A stretch of DNA of 64,000 nucleotides, from NCBI RefSeq assembly GCF_001684975.1, contig NZ_MAYH01000045.1:372001-436000 (forward strand), in the 5' to 3' direction. Each line of letters begins with the position of its first letter. Positions within the stretch are counted from its first letter, which is position 1. Of the stretch, positions 9,744 through 17,529 are shown piece after piece. Made by a program: the position numbers and the translations under genes. Source of the stretch: Chryseobacterium artocarpi. Lineage in GTDB: Bacteria > Bacteroidota > Bacteroidia > Flavobacteriales > Weeksellaceae. Under the pieces are notes generated by a model, which saw only the letters and a list, made by a program, of their open reading frames with translations, was not told the DNA's origin and ran no database searches.

Positions 9744-10106
9744 TTAACCTATTTTAGGCGGTTGCCAAATTTCCTTTAAACGATCTGAAAGATGCGGAGC
9801 TGAGTATTGAAACTGTGGATTCTTATTCGTTTTGTAATAAGACAGTTCCAATCTTAGATTTTTTGAAAACGGAGTTTCAATAAAAGTATAGCAGACCACA
9901 CATGAAGAACAGCAGTCGTCATTACAAGATGATTGTTTTGAATCATCTTTGCCGTCTTTTTTGGAAGAATGATTTTTACAGCAGTCACTCTTTTTAGACT
10001 CAGCTTTACAGCATGTATCCTGCATAGATTGAGTATAGAAGCTATCCTTGGGAACTAAGAAAATTCCCAGACAAAATACTATTGCAAGTATGTGAAACAG
10101 CTTCAT
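9744..10106 (-). CDS. Small secreted or membrane-anchored Cys-rich protein (DUF6660-like)
   Basis: 120 aa from the chosen start, MKLFHILAI at 10106. An ATG 39 bases further upstream overlaps the end of the preceding gene and would put charged and Cys residues before the hydrophobic segment, so I reject it. Residues 1-18 form a signal peptide or anchor. The mature part has nine Cys, with three CC pairs and a dense CNDDCCSSCVVC stretch, embedded in Lys/Ser/Asp. The C-terminus IWQPPKIG recalls small proteins (DUF6660 type) commonly encoded next to HMA-TonB receptors in Flavobacteriia. Probable metal binding, not proven. Lies 19 bases after the lipoprotein gene and 69 bases before the receptor gene. 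Confidence 0.7.
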   Translation of the reverse strand: MKLFHILAIVFCLGIFLVPKDSFYTQSMQDTCCKAESKKSDCCKNHSSKKDGKDDSKQSSCNDDCCSSCVVCYTFIETPFSKNLRLELSYYKTNKNPQFQYSAPHLSDRLKEIWQPPKIG

Positions 10107-10125
10107 GCCTGCAAAATTACAAAAT

Positions 10126-10770
10126 TTATAGCAATGGATCACCAACTTTTAAGGAACAGTTGTGCCAAGGCTCTCCATGTGCAGGATTTAATTTTGGTTT
10201 TTCACCCTTTGCAATATTTTGCGCTGCTGGGGCAGGAGTAGGAGCAGGTGTAGGTTGTACAATGTTTTGCGCAGGTTTAGATGTTGGAGTTGCTTTACTG
10301 TTTAATGGCTGTCCTACAGGTATATCACAACGGTGTCCTGGCTGTCCGTGAGGAGGATTCATTCCTGGAGCAGTTTTAGCCAGTCTGGCATTATTTGCAG
10401 CTACGAGATTTGCCGGTACTGTATTAGGGTCTACCTGAATAACATTTTTATTTCCGGTGCTGACATTTTGTGGGGAAGGAGTAGCTGCAGGCTGGCTATT
10501 TAATGGTTGCCCTACAGCAATATCACAACGGTGCCCTGGCTGTCCGTGTGGAGGATTCATCCCCGGAGCAGTTGCCATGGGTGTAGGAGTTGGGCTGGAT
10601 TTAATTCCTGCCTGATCCATCAATGCTGTTTTAGACGTATTGTTTATTGCTACTGCGGGTTGCTGAGAACCTGCTTCTTCTTTTATATAAGTTGCTCTTT
10701 CATCCTTTTTACAAGAGACTGCTAATAATGATACAGTGATCAAACCTATAAATGTATTCTTCATATCCAT
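10126..10770 (-). CDS. Lipoprotein with repeated HGQPGHRCD motif
   Basis: 214 aa. Lipoprotein signal peptide with lipobox LLAVSC (Cys at about 20). Pro/Ala/Asn-rich and probably disordered, apart from two nearly identical 26-residue units centred on NPPHGQPGHRCDI and a third diverged C-terminal unit (NPAHGEPWHNCSLKVG). Each unit keeps His, His and Cys at fixed spacing, which would suit metal coordination. The HGQPGHRCD motif occurs in other Bacteroidota surface lipoproteins without an assigned function as far as I recall. Start could also be the ATG at 10764 (MKNTFIG). First gene of the operon with the Cys-rich protein and double-HMA receptor, which supports a metal role. Confidence 0.75.
   Translation of the reverse strand: MDMKNTFIGLITVSLLAVSCKKDERATYIKEEAGSQQPAVAINNTSKTALMDQAGIKSSPTPTPMATAPGMNPPHGQPGHRCDIAVGQPLNSQPAATPSPQNVSTGNKNVIQVDPNTVPANLVAANNARLAKTAPGMNPPHGQPGHRCDIPVGQPLNSKATPTSKPAQNIVQPTPAPTPAPAAQNIAKGEKPKLNPAHGEPWHNCSLKVGDPLL
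10301..10572 (-). repeat. Two near-identical coding units in the lipoprotein gene
   Basis: Bases 10301-10374 and 10499-10572 are almost identical, 198 bases apart, and encode the NPPHGQPGHRCDI units. A third, diverged copy is at the 3' end of the gene (about 10130-10190). Confidence 0.8.
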
Positions 10771-10780
10771 TGGTATGAAA

Positions 10781-10788
10781 CAAAATTA
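10781..10788 (-). promoter_or_regulatory. Possible -7 box (TAATTTTG) before the lipoprotein gene
   Basis: On the minus strand TAATTTTG lies 10 bases before the ATG at 10770 and fits the Bacteroidota -7 consensus. No -33 element is evident and the box overlaps the terminator stem of the upstream regulator gene, so the match may be chance. Confidence 0.3.
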
Positions 10789-10819
10789 GCAAAACATTTT
10801 CAATTGTTTTGCTAATTTT
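10782..10819 (-). terminator. Terminator after the response regulator gene
   Basis: 15-bp inverted repeat (10782-10796 and 10805-10819) ending in TTTT on the minus strand, 23 bases after the response regulator stop. Confidence 0.7.
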
Positions 10820-10842
10820 ATATTTATAATACTATTTTTAGA

Positions 10843-11529
10843 TTAATTTTTCACAAGAAGTCTAAATCCTTCTCCGTGAACGTTGATAATTTCCAATCCT
10901 TCGTCATCTTTTAATAATTTACGAAGCTTAGCAATATAAACGTCCATACTTCTTGCTGTAAAATAGTTTTCTTTTTTCCAGATCTTTCTTAAAGCAAGGT
11001 CTCTTGGCATGAAATCGTTTCTGTGGATGCAAAGAAGCTTCAATAGTTCGTTTTCTTTAGGAGAAAGTTTATATTCTTTATCACCTACTTTAAGCTGTCT
11101 CAGCATAGAATCAAAGAAAATATTGCTGATCTTGAACTGTTCCTGTTCTTCGTTTTCAAGGGTAGAGCTTCTCTGAAGAATAGCTTTAATCTTATATAAA
11201 AGAAGTTCAGTGTCAAATGGTTTGGTGATATAATCGTCTGCTCCCAGCTGGTATCCTTTCAGAATGTCTTCTCTCATATTTCTTGCTGTAAGGAATATGA
11301 TGGGTGTATTTTTATCAATTTTTTTTACGTCTTCAGCTAATGAAAATCCATCCTTCTTAGGCATCATTACATCAAATATACAGATGTCGAATTCATTTTC
11401 TGTAAATTCTTTAAGTCCCTGTTCTCCGTCAGTTGCAAGGGTAACTTCAAAATTATTGATTGTTAAATAATCTTTAAGCACCGCTCCGAAACTCTGATCG
11501 TCCTCTACTAATAATATTCTGTTGCTCAT
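10843..11529 (-). CDS. OmpR-family response regulator
   Basis: 228 aa. Receiver domain at 1-120 with the phosphoacceptor Asp in IFDVMMPKKDG (about residue 53), the acidic pair near the start (LLVEDDQ) and the conserved Lys in DDYITKPFD. A winged-helix DNA-binding domain follows (about 130-228, with LSPKENELLKLL and the helix ending RSMDVYIAKLRKLL). Encoded downstream of its probable partner kinase with a 138-base gap; similar to the RprX/RprY pair of Bacteroides. The regulon cannot be told from this window. Confidence 0.93.
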   Translation of the reverse strand: MSNRILLVEDDQSFGAVLKDYLTINNFEVTLATDGEQGLKEFTENEFDICIFDVMMPKKDGFSLAEDVKKIDKNTPIIFLTARNMREDILKGYQLGADDYITKPFDTELLLYKIKAILQRSSTLENEEQEQFKISNIFFDSMLRQLKVGDKEYKLSPKENELLKLLCIHRNDFMPRDLALRKIWKKENYFTARSMDVYIAKLRKLLKDDEGLEIINVHGEGFRLLVKN

Positions 11530-11667
11530 AACTTTTACTAATTAATAATTAACAATTAAGAATGAACTCACTCACTCTCTCTTCTTATATTTTGTTATTT
11601 GGTTTCTTATTTATAATTAATGATGATCAATAAATTTTAAATTATTTATTACCCATCATTTATGCTT

Positions 11668-13206
11668 TTAGCTCATTGGCAATTTAATCGTAAACGTACT
11701 TCCGTTTCCTTTGTGAGAGTCTACAATAATCTGCCCTTTATGTAATTCTACAATCTTTTTAACATAGGAAAGACCTAATCCCTGTCCTTTTACATTGTGA
11801 ATATTTCCGGTTTCTTCCCTGAAGAATTTTTCGAAAATTTTCGTTTTGTTCTGGGTTTCCATTCCCATTCCTTTATCTGAAATCTCAATTACATACCAAT
11901 GTCCTTCATTTCTTGTTTCTACATGAATTTCCGGTGCTTCGGGAGAATATTTGTTTGCATTATCCAAAAGGTTGACCAGCATATTCGAGATGTGAAACTC
12001 ATCTATTTTAAAATTATATTGAGTAGCATTGAATTTTTGGGTAAGCGATCCGTTTCTTTGCTGTACAATCAGGTTGAAAGATTCGGTAGTTCTCTTGATC
12101 AATTCTCTTACATTGGTTTCTTTTAGGAATAGCTCTACTTCATTTCTTTCCAGTTTAGACATATTCAGAACATTTTCTACCTGTTTTTTCATCCTCAGGT
12201 TTTCCTGTTTGATCAACTCTGAATAATATTTTACTTTGTCCGGATTGGTTGCAATTTTGTCATTTGCCAGAGAATCTGTTGCTACAGAAATGGTTGCCAG
12301 TGGAGTTTTGAACTCATGAGACATATTGTTGATGAAATCTGTCTTTACTTCAGCAAGCTTTTTCTGCCTCATCATATAATTGATAGAAATAATATAAATT
12401 CCTAAAATAGTTAATAAGGAAAGGAAAGTACCCAACAACATTGGCCAGTTGTTCATTGCCAAAGAATATTCCTTTTTAGGGAAAACCAATGCAAGGCTGT
12501 ATAAAGTATTGTACTTTTTATCTGTAAAAAGAGGATAGCTGTAAGTATTGCTGTCTTTTTTCTCTTTATAGGCTTTATTGGCAATGCTGGTAAGTTTATT
12601 GTCTTTATCAACGATTCCATACCCGAACTTTGCTGTAATTCCTCTGATTTTAAGCTCTTTTGCAATAACTGAGTCAAGGGTGGCTGGATTTACTCTTTGA
12701 GCAATCGGAAGGTTGTTTCCGTATACTTTTACGAATTCTTTTACCGCATAATCTCCGGTTTCAATATCCTGATTGATATCTGAAGTAAGAATTTCCCGAC
12801 TGGTTGTGTCTCTTTTTATTTTGTATGCGGCTTCATCGGTATATAACGTTGTAAGCTTTACAGAATCACCTTTTTTAGAGATAGGAAGCTGCGCATTGGA
12901 AATAATATTCTTGGAATAAATGATTTGTCTTTGAGTACCGGAATCTTCTACCTGTTGAATTGTTGTAAGGGAAGGATTTTTGCTGTTGGCAAGAATGGTA
13001 CTTCTGTTGTCTTTGGTAAGGTATTTATCTGCTTCAATTTCCTCGACGGTTTTTGAAGTGTTTTCCAAAACAGAGTAAACTTTATTTGAAAAATCCTGTT
13101 CCAGTACACCGTAATACCCTTTCAGCCAATAAAATTGGAGCGTAACGAAGACAATCAGTGAGATTGTCATAAACACCGAAATTATTGGGATGAATTTATT
13201 ATTCAT
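11668..13206 (-). CDS. Membrane sensor histidine kinase
   Basis: 512 aa. Two membrane segments (about 8-28 and 255-277) enclose a periplasmic sensor region of about 225 residues without a recognisable domain. The cytoplasmic part has the H box NMSHEFKTPLATIS, the N box DNANKYSPEAPE, the G1 motif DKGMGM, the F box IFEKFFR and the G2 motif GLGLSYVKKI, so it is a complete orthodox HisKA/HATPase kinase. No HAMP domain is obvious. RprX-like by order and layout. It precedes the response regulator on the same strand. Confidence 0.92.
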   Translation of the reverse strand: MNNKFIPIISVFMTISLIVFVTLQFYWLKGYYGVLEQDFSNKVYSVLENTSKTVEEIEADKYLTKDNRSTILANSKNPSLTTIQQVEDSGTQRQIIYSKNIISNAQLPISKKGDSVKLTTLYTDEAAYKIKRDTTSREILTSDINQDIETGDYAVKEFVKVYGNNLPIAQRVNPATLDSVIAKELKIRGITAKFGYGIVDKDNKLTSIANKAYKEKKDSNTYSYPLFTDKKYNTLYSLALVFPKKEYSLAMNNWPMLLGTFLSLLTILGIYIISINYMMRQKKLAEVKTDFINNMSHEFKTPLATISVATDSLANDKIATNPDKVKYYSELIKQENLRMKKQVENVLNMSKLERNEVELFLKETNVRELIKRTTESFNLIVQQRNGSLTQKFNATQYNFKIDEFHISNMLVNLLDNANKYSPEAPEIHVETRNEGHWYVIEISDKGMGMETQNKTKIFEKFFREETGNIHNVKGQGLGLSYVKKIVELHKGQIIVDSHKGNGSTFTIKLPMS

Positions 13207-13406
13207 TATTTAATTATATATGTTTTGGAAAAATGAATGTTAAAATTAATTGTTTTAAGATTACATAAACAAAAAACGAGCCAAAAAATTATATTTTTTT
13301 TCTTAAAAGAGTGTTTTTTAACAATTATTTATGAATGAATAATTACTTGTCATATGAAAAGTCCTGTCAGTAAATAAAACGGTAACTTTAATAAAAATAA
13401 TTACTT

Positions 13407-13904
13407 ATGGAATCTAATATCGTTTTCAACAAAGATTTTGATTCAGACAGTGTATATGTAATGAAAATTTACAAAGCTGATGTTTCAACAGTGTGGAACT
13501 ATTTTACCCAATCCGGATTATTGGATCTGTGGTGGGGACCAAGACCCTGGAAATGTGAAACTGTAAAACAAGATTTTAAAGAAGGAGGTATCTGGCATTA
13601 TGCTATGGTAGGTCCTAACAGTGAAAAGTCTTATTCTCAATCTAAATATGGAGAAATTATGGAGCACAGAAGCTTTGACTGGATGAGTTCTTTCTGTGAT
13701 GAAAATGGAAATATTAATAAAGATTTTCCCAGCTCCAATTGGTTATTTGGATTTACAGGAGTGGAAGAAGGAACGAAAGTAACGGTGAATATTCATTACC
13801 AAGCTCAGGAAATTATGAAAAAAATGCTGGATATGGGATTTGAAGAAGGTTTTAAAATGGGATTAAACCAGTTGGAAGAAATTTTAGAAAACTTGAAGAA
13901 GTAA
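13407..13904 (+). CDS. SRPBCC / AHSA1-family protein
   Basis: 165 aa cytoplasmic protein with the START-like fold signature of the AHSA1 group: VSTVWNYFTQSGLLDLWWGPRPW early, GGIWHYAM in the middle, and a long amphipathic C-terminal helix ending GLNQLEEILENL. Such proteins bind small hydrophobic ligands or act in stress responses; the ligand is unknown. Stands alone on the plus strand, divergent from the sensor kinase, with its own terminator. Confidence 0.82.
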   Translation: MESNIVFNKDFDSDSVYVMKIYKADVSTVWNYFTQSGLLDLWWGPRPWKCETVKQDFKEGGIWHYAMVGPNSEKSYSQSKYGEIMEHRSFDWMSSFCDENGNINKDFPSSNWLFGFTGVEEGTKVTVNIHYQAQEIMKKMLDMGFEEGFKMGLNQLEEILENLKK

Positions 13905-13966
13905 TGATTTGAACGATTAAAAATGAAGAAGAAAGTAATGACGAAATTAATTTTGTATTATATAAG

Positions 13967-13998
13967 AACAGAGTACTCCAATGGAATACTCTGTTTTT
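13967..13998 (+). terminator. Terminator after the SRPBCC gene
   Basis: AACAGAGTACTCC and GGAATACTCTGTT form a stem with one mismatch and an AAT loop, followed by a T run. Lies between two convergent genes. Confidence 0.75.
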
Positions 13999-14020
13999 AT
14001 TTTTTCATTTTTTGCTAAAA

Positions 14021-14848
14021 CTATAACTTTTCTATACTGATGAATGTTCCGTCTGTAGGAACAATTTTGTAATTATCAGCAACGGTAAGGATAGAAACAC
14101 CTCCGGATACCTGTACTTTAAGCTGATCGCCTTTATCAAACATTGCCAGAAACTCCATGGTTCCGACTCTGTTGGCTCCGGCTGTAATTAAAATGGCTTC
14201 GTTCAAAGAAACATCATTTCTTGCAAGCACATTTCCGTTTTTTAATGCTCTGAAAGAAATCACCGGAGGGCTTACGTGTATTCCTGAGCTTTTTACTTTT
14301 AAGCTGATGAGAACTCTGTAAAAGCCAGATTCCTTAAAGGTAAAATTATTAAAATTATTGTTCACCGCTCCCTGAGGATCAATGATTCCAAGCTTATCCG
14401 AATCTAGAGAACTGTTGTGAAAACCGAAAGGGACATCTTTTTCTCCACAACCGATAAGAACACAGGTTACTGATGGAAAATCATCTTCTGGTGTTGCCGG
14501 ATTCATGCTGGCTCTTGTGGTTCTTCCGCCACTTTCATAGAAGGTAGGTTTCCATTTTTCTCCATCATATACAACGACTCTTTTGATGTCTTTTTGATAG
14601 AATATCATTCCCTGCATGGTTGGATCATCGTTAAAATGATCTGGTTGATTGATATTGTACAATGGCAGTTCTGTCTCATTATTTACTGTGGAAATCATCA
14701 TTCCTTTGGATTTGGAAGGATTGTCTTCTTTATTCACCACTGTGAACATTGAATTTGTGCTTGGGTTATTGTTATCTCCCACAATGACTTGGGCAGACGC
14801 TATTTTAGCTATTAGCAAAAATGCTGTGAAGTATATTTTTCTGATCAT
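14021..14848 (-). CDS. Secreted protein, third member of a paralogous trio (possible C1q/TNF-like C-terminal domain)
   Basis: 275 aa. Signal peptide 1-19 (ends ASAQ). Like its two upstream neighbours it has a short N-terminal region promising to be a surface-anchoring or collagen-like lead (MFTVVNKEDNPSKSKGMMI, then LPLYN), a VVYDGEKWKP strand near 100, and a beta-rich C-terminal half (GFYRVLISLKV, then FDKGDQLKVQVSGG) whose pattern resembles C1q/TNF jelly rolls. That similarity is by eye only. No T9SS domain. The start lies 1 base after the stop of the previous gene, so translation is probably coupled. Function unknown. Confidence 0.72.
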   Translation of the reverse strand: MIRKIYFTAFLLIAKIASAQVIVGDNNNPSTNSMFTVVNKEDNPSKSKGMMISTVNNETELPLYNINQPDHFNDDPTMQGMIFYQKDIKRVVVYDGEKWKPTFYESGGRTTRASMNPATPEDDFPSVTCVLIGCGEKDVPFGFHNSSLDSDKLGIIDPQGAVNNNFNNFTFKESGFYRVLISLKVKSSGIHVSPPVISFRALKNGNVLARNDVSLNEAILITAGANRVGTMEFLAMFDKGDQLKVQVSGGVSILTVADNYKIVPTDGTFISIEKL

Positions 14849-14849
14849 C

Positions 14850-15689
14850 CTAGTTTAATTTTTCTATGTATAAAAATGTGTCTTTATCACTCATTTTAAA
14901 AGTAACTCCTGCTCCTACATTTAATCCTGAATCAGCCTGAATACCTCCTCTTAATCGGATTTTATCGCCAGCTTTAAGAAACTTTGTGGTGGAAAAACTG
15001 TTGATGGAATTTGAGCTTCCTGCGGTCACCAGCAATCCTGATAACAAAAAGCTGTTTTCATGAATTTTCTGCCATCCGTCTCCTGAAGCGTTTACATATA
15101 AAGCCTGAAGTGAGATAATAGTAGCCGCATTTCCTACTGAAAGCCCTCCCGCATTACTTGATTTTACTGAAGGGTTGATTCTGTAGAAGCCGTCTGAAGG
15201 GATCGTTATTTCTCCATCTGTATTGACGGTTAAATTTAAATTGTTGATATTGTTTCGATCCGGATTATTCAAAATTTGAAACTGTAGCGTGGGACGTCCT
15301 GTTATTCCAAGTACATTGGCAACAGTCACATCTGCAGAGCCTGATCCAAGGATGCTTAGATTTTTATAATTTTTTATGCTTTTTTCTGTTGCTGCAATCC
15401 ATCTGTATCCGTCATATTTTACAACGTCTTTTATTTCTTTGCTGTAAAATATCAATCCGTTATCTTCCGGTTTATTCTCATATAAATCTGGTTGTGAAGG
15501 ATTGTAATGAGGAAGTTGGGTGTGGTTCTCAACATTGGGCAGCATGATTCCTTTAGTATTATTTTCTACCTGTAACATCGCTCGGGGATGTACAGCTTCC
15601 GGTCTGTTGCCGATTTTTACCTGAGCAAAAGCCATACTTCCTATAGCTGTTACAATAAATACGTTTAATGCAATGGTTTTCTTAGTCAT
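14850..15689 (-). CDS. Secreted protein, second member of the paralogous trio
   Basis: 279 aa from the ATG at 15689 (MTKKTIALN). A GTG three codons earlier would overlap the previous stop; I prefer the ATG because it lies 1 base after that stop, the same spacing as in the next gene pair. Signal peptide about 1-23 (AFAQ). Shared pattern with the neighbours: RAMLQVENNTKGIMLPNV, then LPHYNPSQPDLYE, GLIFYSKEIKDVVKYDGYRWIA, and a beta-rich C-terminal half (GFYRINPSVKS, KAGDKIRLRGG, FLYIEKL). Unknown function; possibly a surface or matrix protein. Confidence 0.72.
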   Translation of the reverse strand: MTKKTIALNVFIVTAIGSMAFAQVKIGNRPEAVHPRAMLQVENNTKGIMLPNVENHTQLPHYNPSQPDLYENKPEDNGLIFYSKEIKDVVKYDGYRWIAATEKSIKNYKNLSILGSGSADVTVANVLGITGRPTLQFQILNNPDRNNINNLNLTVNTDGEITIPSDGFYRINPSVKSSNAGGLSVGNAATIISLQALYVNASGDGWQKIHENSFLLSGLLVTAGSSNSINSFSTTKFLKAGDKIRLRGGIQADSGLNVGAGVTFKMSDKDTFLYIEKLN

Positions 15690-15690
15690 C

Positions 15691-16578
15691 TTAATCACTT
15701 ACTTTGGTAAACATTATTTCTCTTGGATAATATTGGGCTATGTTAGCATTGGTTGCAGCAGTAAGGGTAATTGCTACCGAAACTGTTGCCAATGGAGAAT
15801 GTATCCTGGAAACGATATAATCACCAGGGTTTAAACGAATTCTGGTTGTTGTAAATGCTGCTGTATTATTATCACCTCCAATTCCAAGGATACCATAATA
15901 GTCAGGGAAAAACGTAGAAAGTTTTACTTCGCTGTGAGTTCCGTTACTTTGTTTAAGGTAGGCTCTCAGCTGATACTGTGGACCGCTCGTTAAAGAAACG
16001 GCTCCTCCTGTCTTTGAAGGGACATTCAAGTAAATGTCATAAACGCCAGGTTCATTGATGACGAATTTAGCATTGTCATAGCTTCTGTCAACATAAGCTC
16101 CTCCGCCAGGAACTACAACAGTTTCTCTTGTAATATTAAGATTATTATAAGATAGCTGCCCGTCTAGCGGAGCACTAAAACTAAGACCCACATGTCGTCC
16201 GCAGCCAAGAAGTACACAAACTACACTTGTTTCTTCATTGGCAGTAGACAAAAATCTGGACTGATTCATTTTGAAGTCTGCAGCGGTAGGCTCATTGTTC
16301 CATTTGGCTCCGTCATATGAGTAGAAGGTAGCGTGAGTTTTTTCAAACATTATCATTCCTGTCATTTCATTGTCTGAGACCGGAGGATTGTAGAATGGAA
16401 GATTCTCCGGCTGTGATACTTCAGGGAGCATCATGCCGAGATTCTTTCCTTCATATTTTCCATCTATCTGTAAAATGGCTTTGTTGTGAATTTCAACGGT
16501 AGGATTTTTGGAAATACCTACTTGTGAAAAAGCCAAATTAACAATGAGCAACATCAAAGAAGTGTTAATTTTTTTCAT
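15691..16578 (-). CDS. Secreted protein, first member of the paralogous trio
   Basis: 295 aa. Signal peptide 1-18 (LAFSQ). Same order as its paralogues: KAILQIDGKYEGKNLGMMLP, LPFYNPPVSDNEMTGMIMF, FYSYDGAKWN, then a beta-rich C-terminal half (GVYDIYLNVPSK, LNPGDYIVSRIHS). A CVLLGCGRHVG segment is shared with the third paralogue (CVLIGCGEKDV), giving a conserved Cys pair that the middle paralogue lacks. No sorting domain. Probably the first gene of the three-gene operon. Function not known. Confidence 0.72.
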   Translation of the reverse strand: MKKINTSLMLLIVNLAFSQVGISKNPTVEIHNKAILQIDGKYEGKNLGMMLPEVSQPENLPFYNPPVSDNEMTGMIMFEKTHATFYSYDGAKWNNEPTAADFKMNQSRFLSTANEETSVVCVLLGCGRHVGLSFSAPLDGQLSYNNLNITRETVVVPGGGAYVDRSYDNAKFVINEPGVYDIYLNVPSKTGGAVSLTSGPQYQLRAYLKQSNGTHSEVKLSTFFPDYYGILGIGGDNNTAAFTTTRIRLNPGDYIVSRIHSPLATVSVAITLTAATNANIAQYYPREIMFTKVSD

Positions 16579-16765
16579 GGTTGATTTCTATTTAAATTTT
16601 AATCTGTTTTATCCAGAAGAATTTTTATCGAAATGCATAGTTTTTTTCAGTTTTTAGTTTTTTTATATTTTTCCAAATCTTTTCCTTCCCGGCTCATAAT
16701 ATGAACTGGGGTCTTCACTTGTTTTGTCGTTTTTTTCGAACTTATACATGGTGTGTAAGTTCAAA

Positions 16766-16802
16766 GAAATTGACCATAATATTCTGAGGGAAATTGACCA
16801 TA
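16766..16802. repeat. Direct repeat GAAATTGACCATA, 24-base period
   Basis: GAAATTGACCATA occurs at 16766-16778 and 16790-16802. The second copy also forms an inverted pair TTGACC (16794-16799) / GGTCAA (16809-16814). On the minus strand it reads TGGTCAATTT, which resembles the repeated ends of IS21-family elements; no transposase is nearby. Confidence 0.5.
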
Positions 16803-17005
16803 GTAGCAGGTCAAAAGAATGCGGTCTGTAAATGCCTAAAGTACAAATCTAAAATGGTATCAACCAACCATTTTGTGAAATATTATATAGATTACATTGA
16901 ATGTTGAGAAAATAAAATGATAATACGTTGTAAATGAATTGGTTTAAAATTTTAATTGTATTTATGTTTTTATAACATGTTTTTCTTTTTCTGATTGATT
17001 ATATC

Positions 17006-17042
17006 TAAAAAAAAATAGAGATAAGTTTGTGCTTATCTCTAT
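17006..17042 (-). terminator. Terminator after the 112-residue hypothetical gene
   Basis: Perfect 11-bp stem ATAGAGATAAG / CTTATCTCTAT (17015-17025 and 17032-17042), 6-nt loop, with nine T on the minus strand after it. Confidence 0.85.
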
Positions 17043-17132
17043 TGTATGCGTAAAATGCTGTTTTTTAGATGCTTTTTTGATAATTAAGACATTCTTTTAT
17101 TATCAAATTTTCAAATTTCAACATTTTTAAAT

Positions 17133-17471
17133 TTAGATTAATTCCTCCTCCTGAAAGTACTGAATAATCGCTTTTTTCATAAGCAAGGACTGTTCATTAG
17201 GTCTTAATTCCGGAAGTTCTTCTAACTTTTCGAATTGAGGCCATCCGTCTTCATAGTGAGTGAATTTATAATATCCAAAAGGTTCAAGCAATCTGCATAC
17301 TGCAATATGAATGAGATTTACTTTGTCATCCTTTGTATATTTCTGCTGCCCGCTTCCCAGTTCTTGTAAGCCTATTAAAAACAATAAAGTTTCAATAGGA
17401 GGATTCTTTTCCGTTTGAAAATTGTCTTCAAAGAACTGTTCTATTTTTTTCCAGTATTCTGCTTCGTTCAT
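17133..17471 (-). CDS. Conserved hypothetical protein, 112 aa
   Basis: No signal peptide or membrane segment; acidic, mostly helical by appearance. Segments such as ETLLFLIGLQELG, LIHIAVCRLLEPFGYY and EDGWPQFEKLEELP look like a conserved flavobacterial cytoplasmic family, but I cannot name a function. Lies 58 bases after the S9 peptidase start region in the other direction of reading, that is, downstream of the peptidase on the same strand, so co-transcription is possible. Confidence 0.65.
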   Translation of the reverse strand: MNEAEYWKKIEQFFEDNFQTEKNPPIETLLFLIGLQELGSGQQKYTKDDKVNLIHIAVCRLLEPFGYYKFTHYEDGWPQFEKLEELPELRPNEQSLLMKKAIIQYFQEEELI

Positions 17472-17529
17472 ATGTTGATATCTGTCACTTTTTATAATGA
17501 CGATATATTTTTAAAAATTATTGTTTTCC

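Larger units (their letters stand above)
16579..17132. other. 554-base gene-free stretch with a possible IS remnant
   Basis: AT-rich and without a convincing reading frame. It holds a short direct repeat around 16766-16802 and a terminator at 17006-17042. No -7 box with the TAnnTTTG consensus was seen in front of the secreted trio. Confidence 0.7.

Noticed and set aside
9744..10145. Longer start for the Cys-rich protein (ATG at 10145)
   Set aside because: It overlaps the preceding gene and would place 13 non-signal residues before the hydrophobic segment; the ATG at 10106 gives a proper signal peptide.
10082..10351. Plus-strand frame rich in Gly/Ala/Cys
   Set aside because: Shadow of the Pro/Ala-rich lipoprotein gene on the other strand; repeats in that gene cause the apparent order.
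16766..16802. CRISPR-like repeat
   Set aside because: Only two copies of 13 bases at a 24-base period; too short and too few for an array.
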